From: Zoogloea ramigera
Lineage (GTDB): Bacteria > Pseudomonadota > Gammaproteobacteria > Burkholderiales > Rhodocyclaceae
Direction: 5' to 3'
Assembly (NCBI RefSeq): GCF_006539865.1
Contig: NZ_BJNV01000047.1
Coordinates: forward strand, 1 to 41,982
Length of the DNA: 41,982 nt
Below the pieces are notes generated by a model that was given only the letters and a program-made list of their open reading frames with translations, searched no databases and had not been told where the DNA came from. Both the position numbers and the translations under genes were made by a program. Shown piece after piece: positions 41,818-41,982 of this stretch (position 1 is its first letter; every line of letters begins with the position of its first letter).

Positions 41818-41951
41818 GGCCGCTAGTTGATCGTTGATGGAGGCCAGGGGCTTGCCGTCGATGGGGCTTGCGTTGGTCAGGGTCTCGGTTCCACTGGTGG
41901 GTGGGCACGCCGGGCTGCATTCTGTTCGCTGATGGAGACCAGGTGCTTTCC
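41818..41951 (-). repeat. imperfect 39-bp direct repeat at window edge, possible degraded gene end
   Basis: Positions 41818-41856 and 41913-41951 agree at 29 of 39 bases, 95 bp apart. On the minus strand the copies encode similar peptides, GKHLVSISEQNAA and GKPLASINDQLAA, but in different frames. The second reads on to a stop at 41776 (AAGLTGVGGSGGAAR end). This may be the frameshifted 3' end of a gene lying outside the window. I do not recognise it. Confidence 0.35.
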
Positions 41952-41982
41952 TTTATTCAGCGTTCCGTCGGCCGGGTCCCGG

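Overview
This is a high-GC window with dense, short-spaced operons, MetX/MetW methionine synthesis, a class I PHA synthase, a LiuR-controlled leucine catabolic operon, a PTS made only of EIIA(Man)-HPr-EI, and a PEP-CTERM protein. Together these point to a betaproteobacterium, most likely of the Rhodocyclales (Azoarcus/Thauera/Zoogloea-like). That assignment is inference from gene content; there is no rRNA in the window. I see no tRNA, CRISPR array, insertion sequence or prophage.

Layout. 1-3.5 kb: alanine dehydrogenase (-), a cobalamin-binding-like protein (+), an MscS channel (-) and an orphan PIN nuclease (-). 3.5-6.5 kb: an MBL-fold hydrolase and phaC (-), ending in a clear intrinsic terminator. 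6.5-20.5 kb (+): liuR, a 20-bp perfect palindrome that should be the LiuR operator, then a long leucine/isovalerate operon. Its pathway genes are isovaleryl-CoA dehydrogenase, both methylcrotonyl-CoA carboxylase subunits, methylglutaconyl-CoA hydratase, an acyl-CoA synthetase and HMG-CoA lyase. Interleaved with these are a GNAT/beta-carbonic anhydrase fusion, a hotdog thioesterase, two HCCA-isomerase paralogues, a LOG-family protein, a DUF4126 membrane protein and, at the end, two tiny DUF1289 proteins. 20.5-27.5 kb (+): an MBL hydrolase, then a tight run of rapZ, a NusG-II-domain protein, a Gx transporter, a UMF1-type MFS transporter and an ACP-fatty acyl-AMP ligase-acyltransferase fusion cut by one in-frame amber codon. 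27.5-29 kb: an RNase HI-like protein (-) and a PEP-CTERM protein (+) with a long, unusual upstream region.

29-41 kb (mostly -): metX-metW behind a sigma70 promoter, a SAM-II riboswitch and an intrinsic terminator; ptsI, ptsH and EIIA(Man); a phosphoethanolamine-transferase-like and a PmtA-like gene that overlap; apbE, gshB, gshA; and an orphan adenine-N6 DNA methyltransferase. A CelD/BioF2-like GNAT gene (+) closes the window, followed by an unexplained imperfect repeat at the edge.

The most interesting points are: (i) the UMF1 transporter plus ACP-FAAL-PlsC fusion, which mirrors the LplT-Aas lysophospholipid repair pair with unrelated parts; (ii) the GNAT/carbonic anhydrase fusion inside an operon whose carboxylase consumes bicarbonate; (iii) two intergenic elements built the same way, a purine-rich 7-bp tandem array followed by its inverted counterpart, each filling a gap inside an operon; and (iv) the complete SAM-II/terminator control region of metXW.
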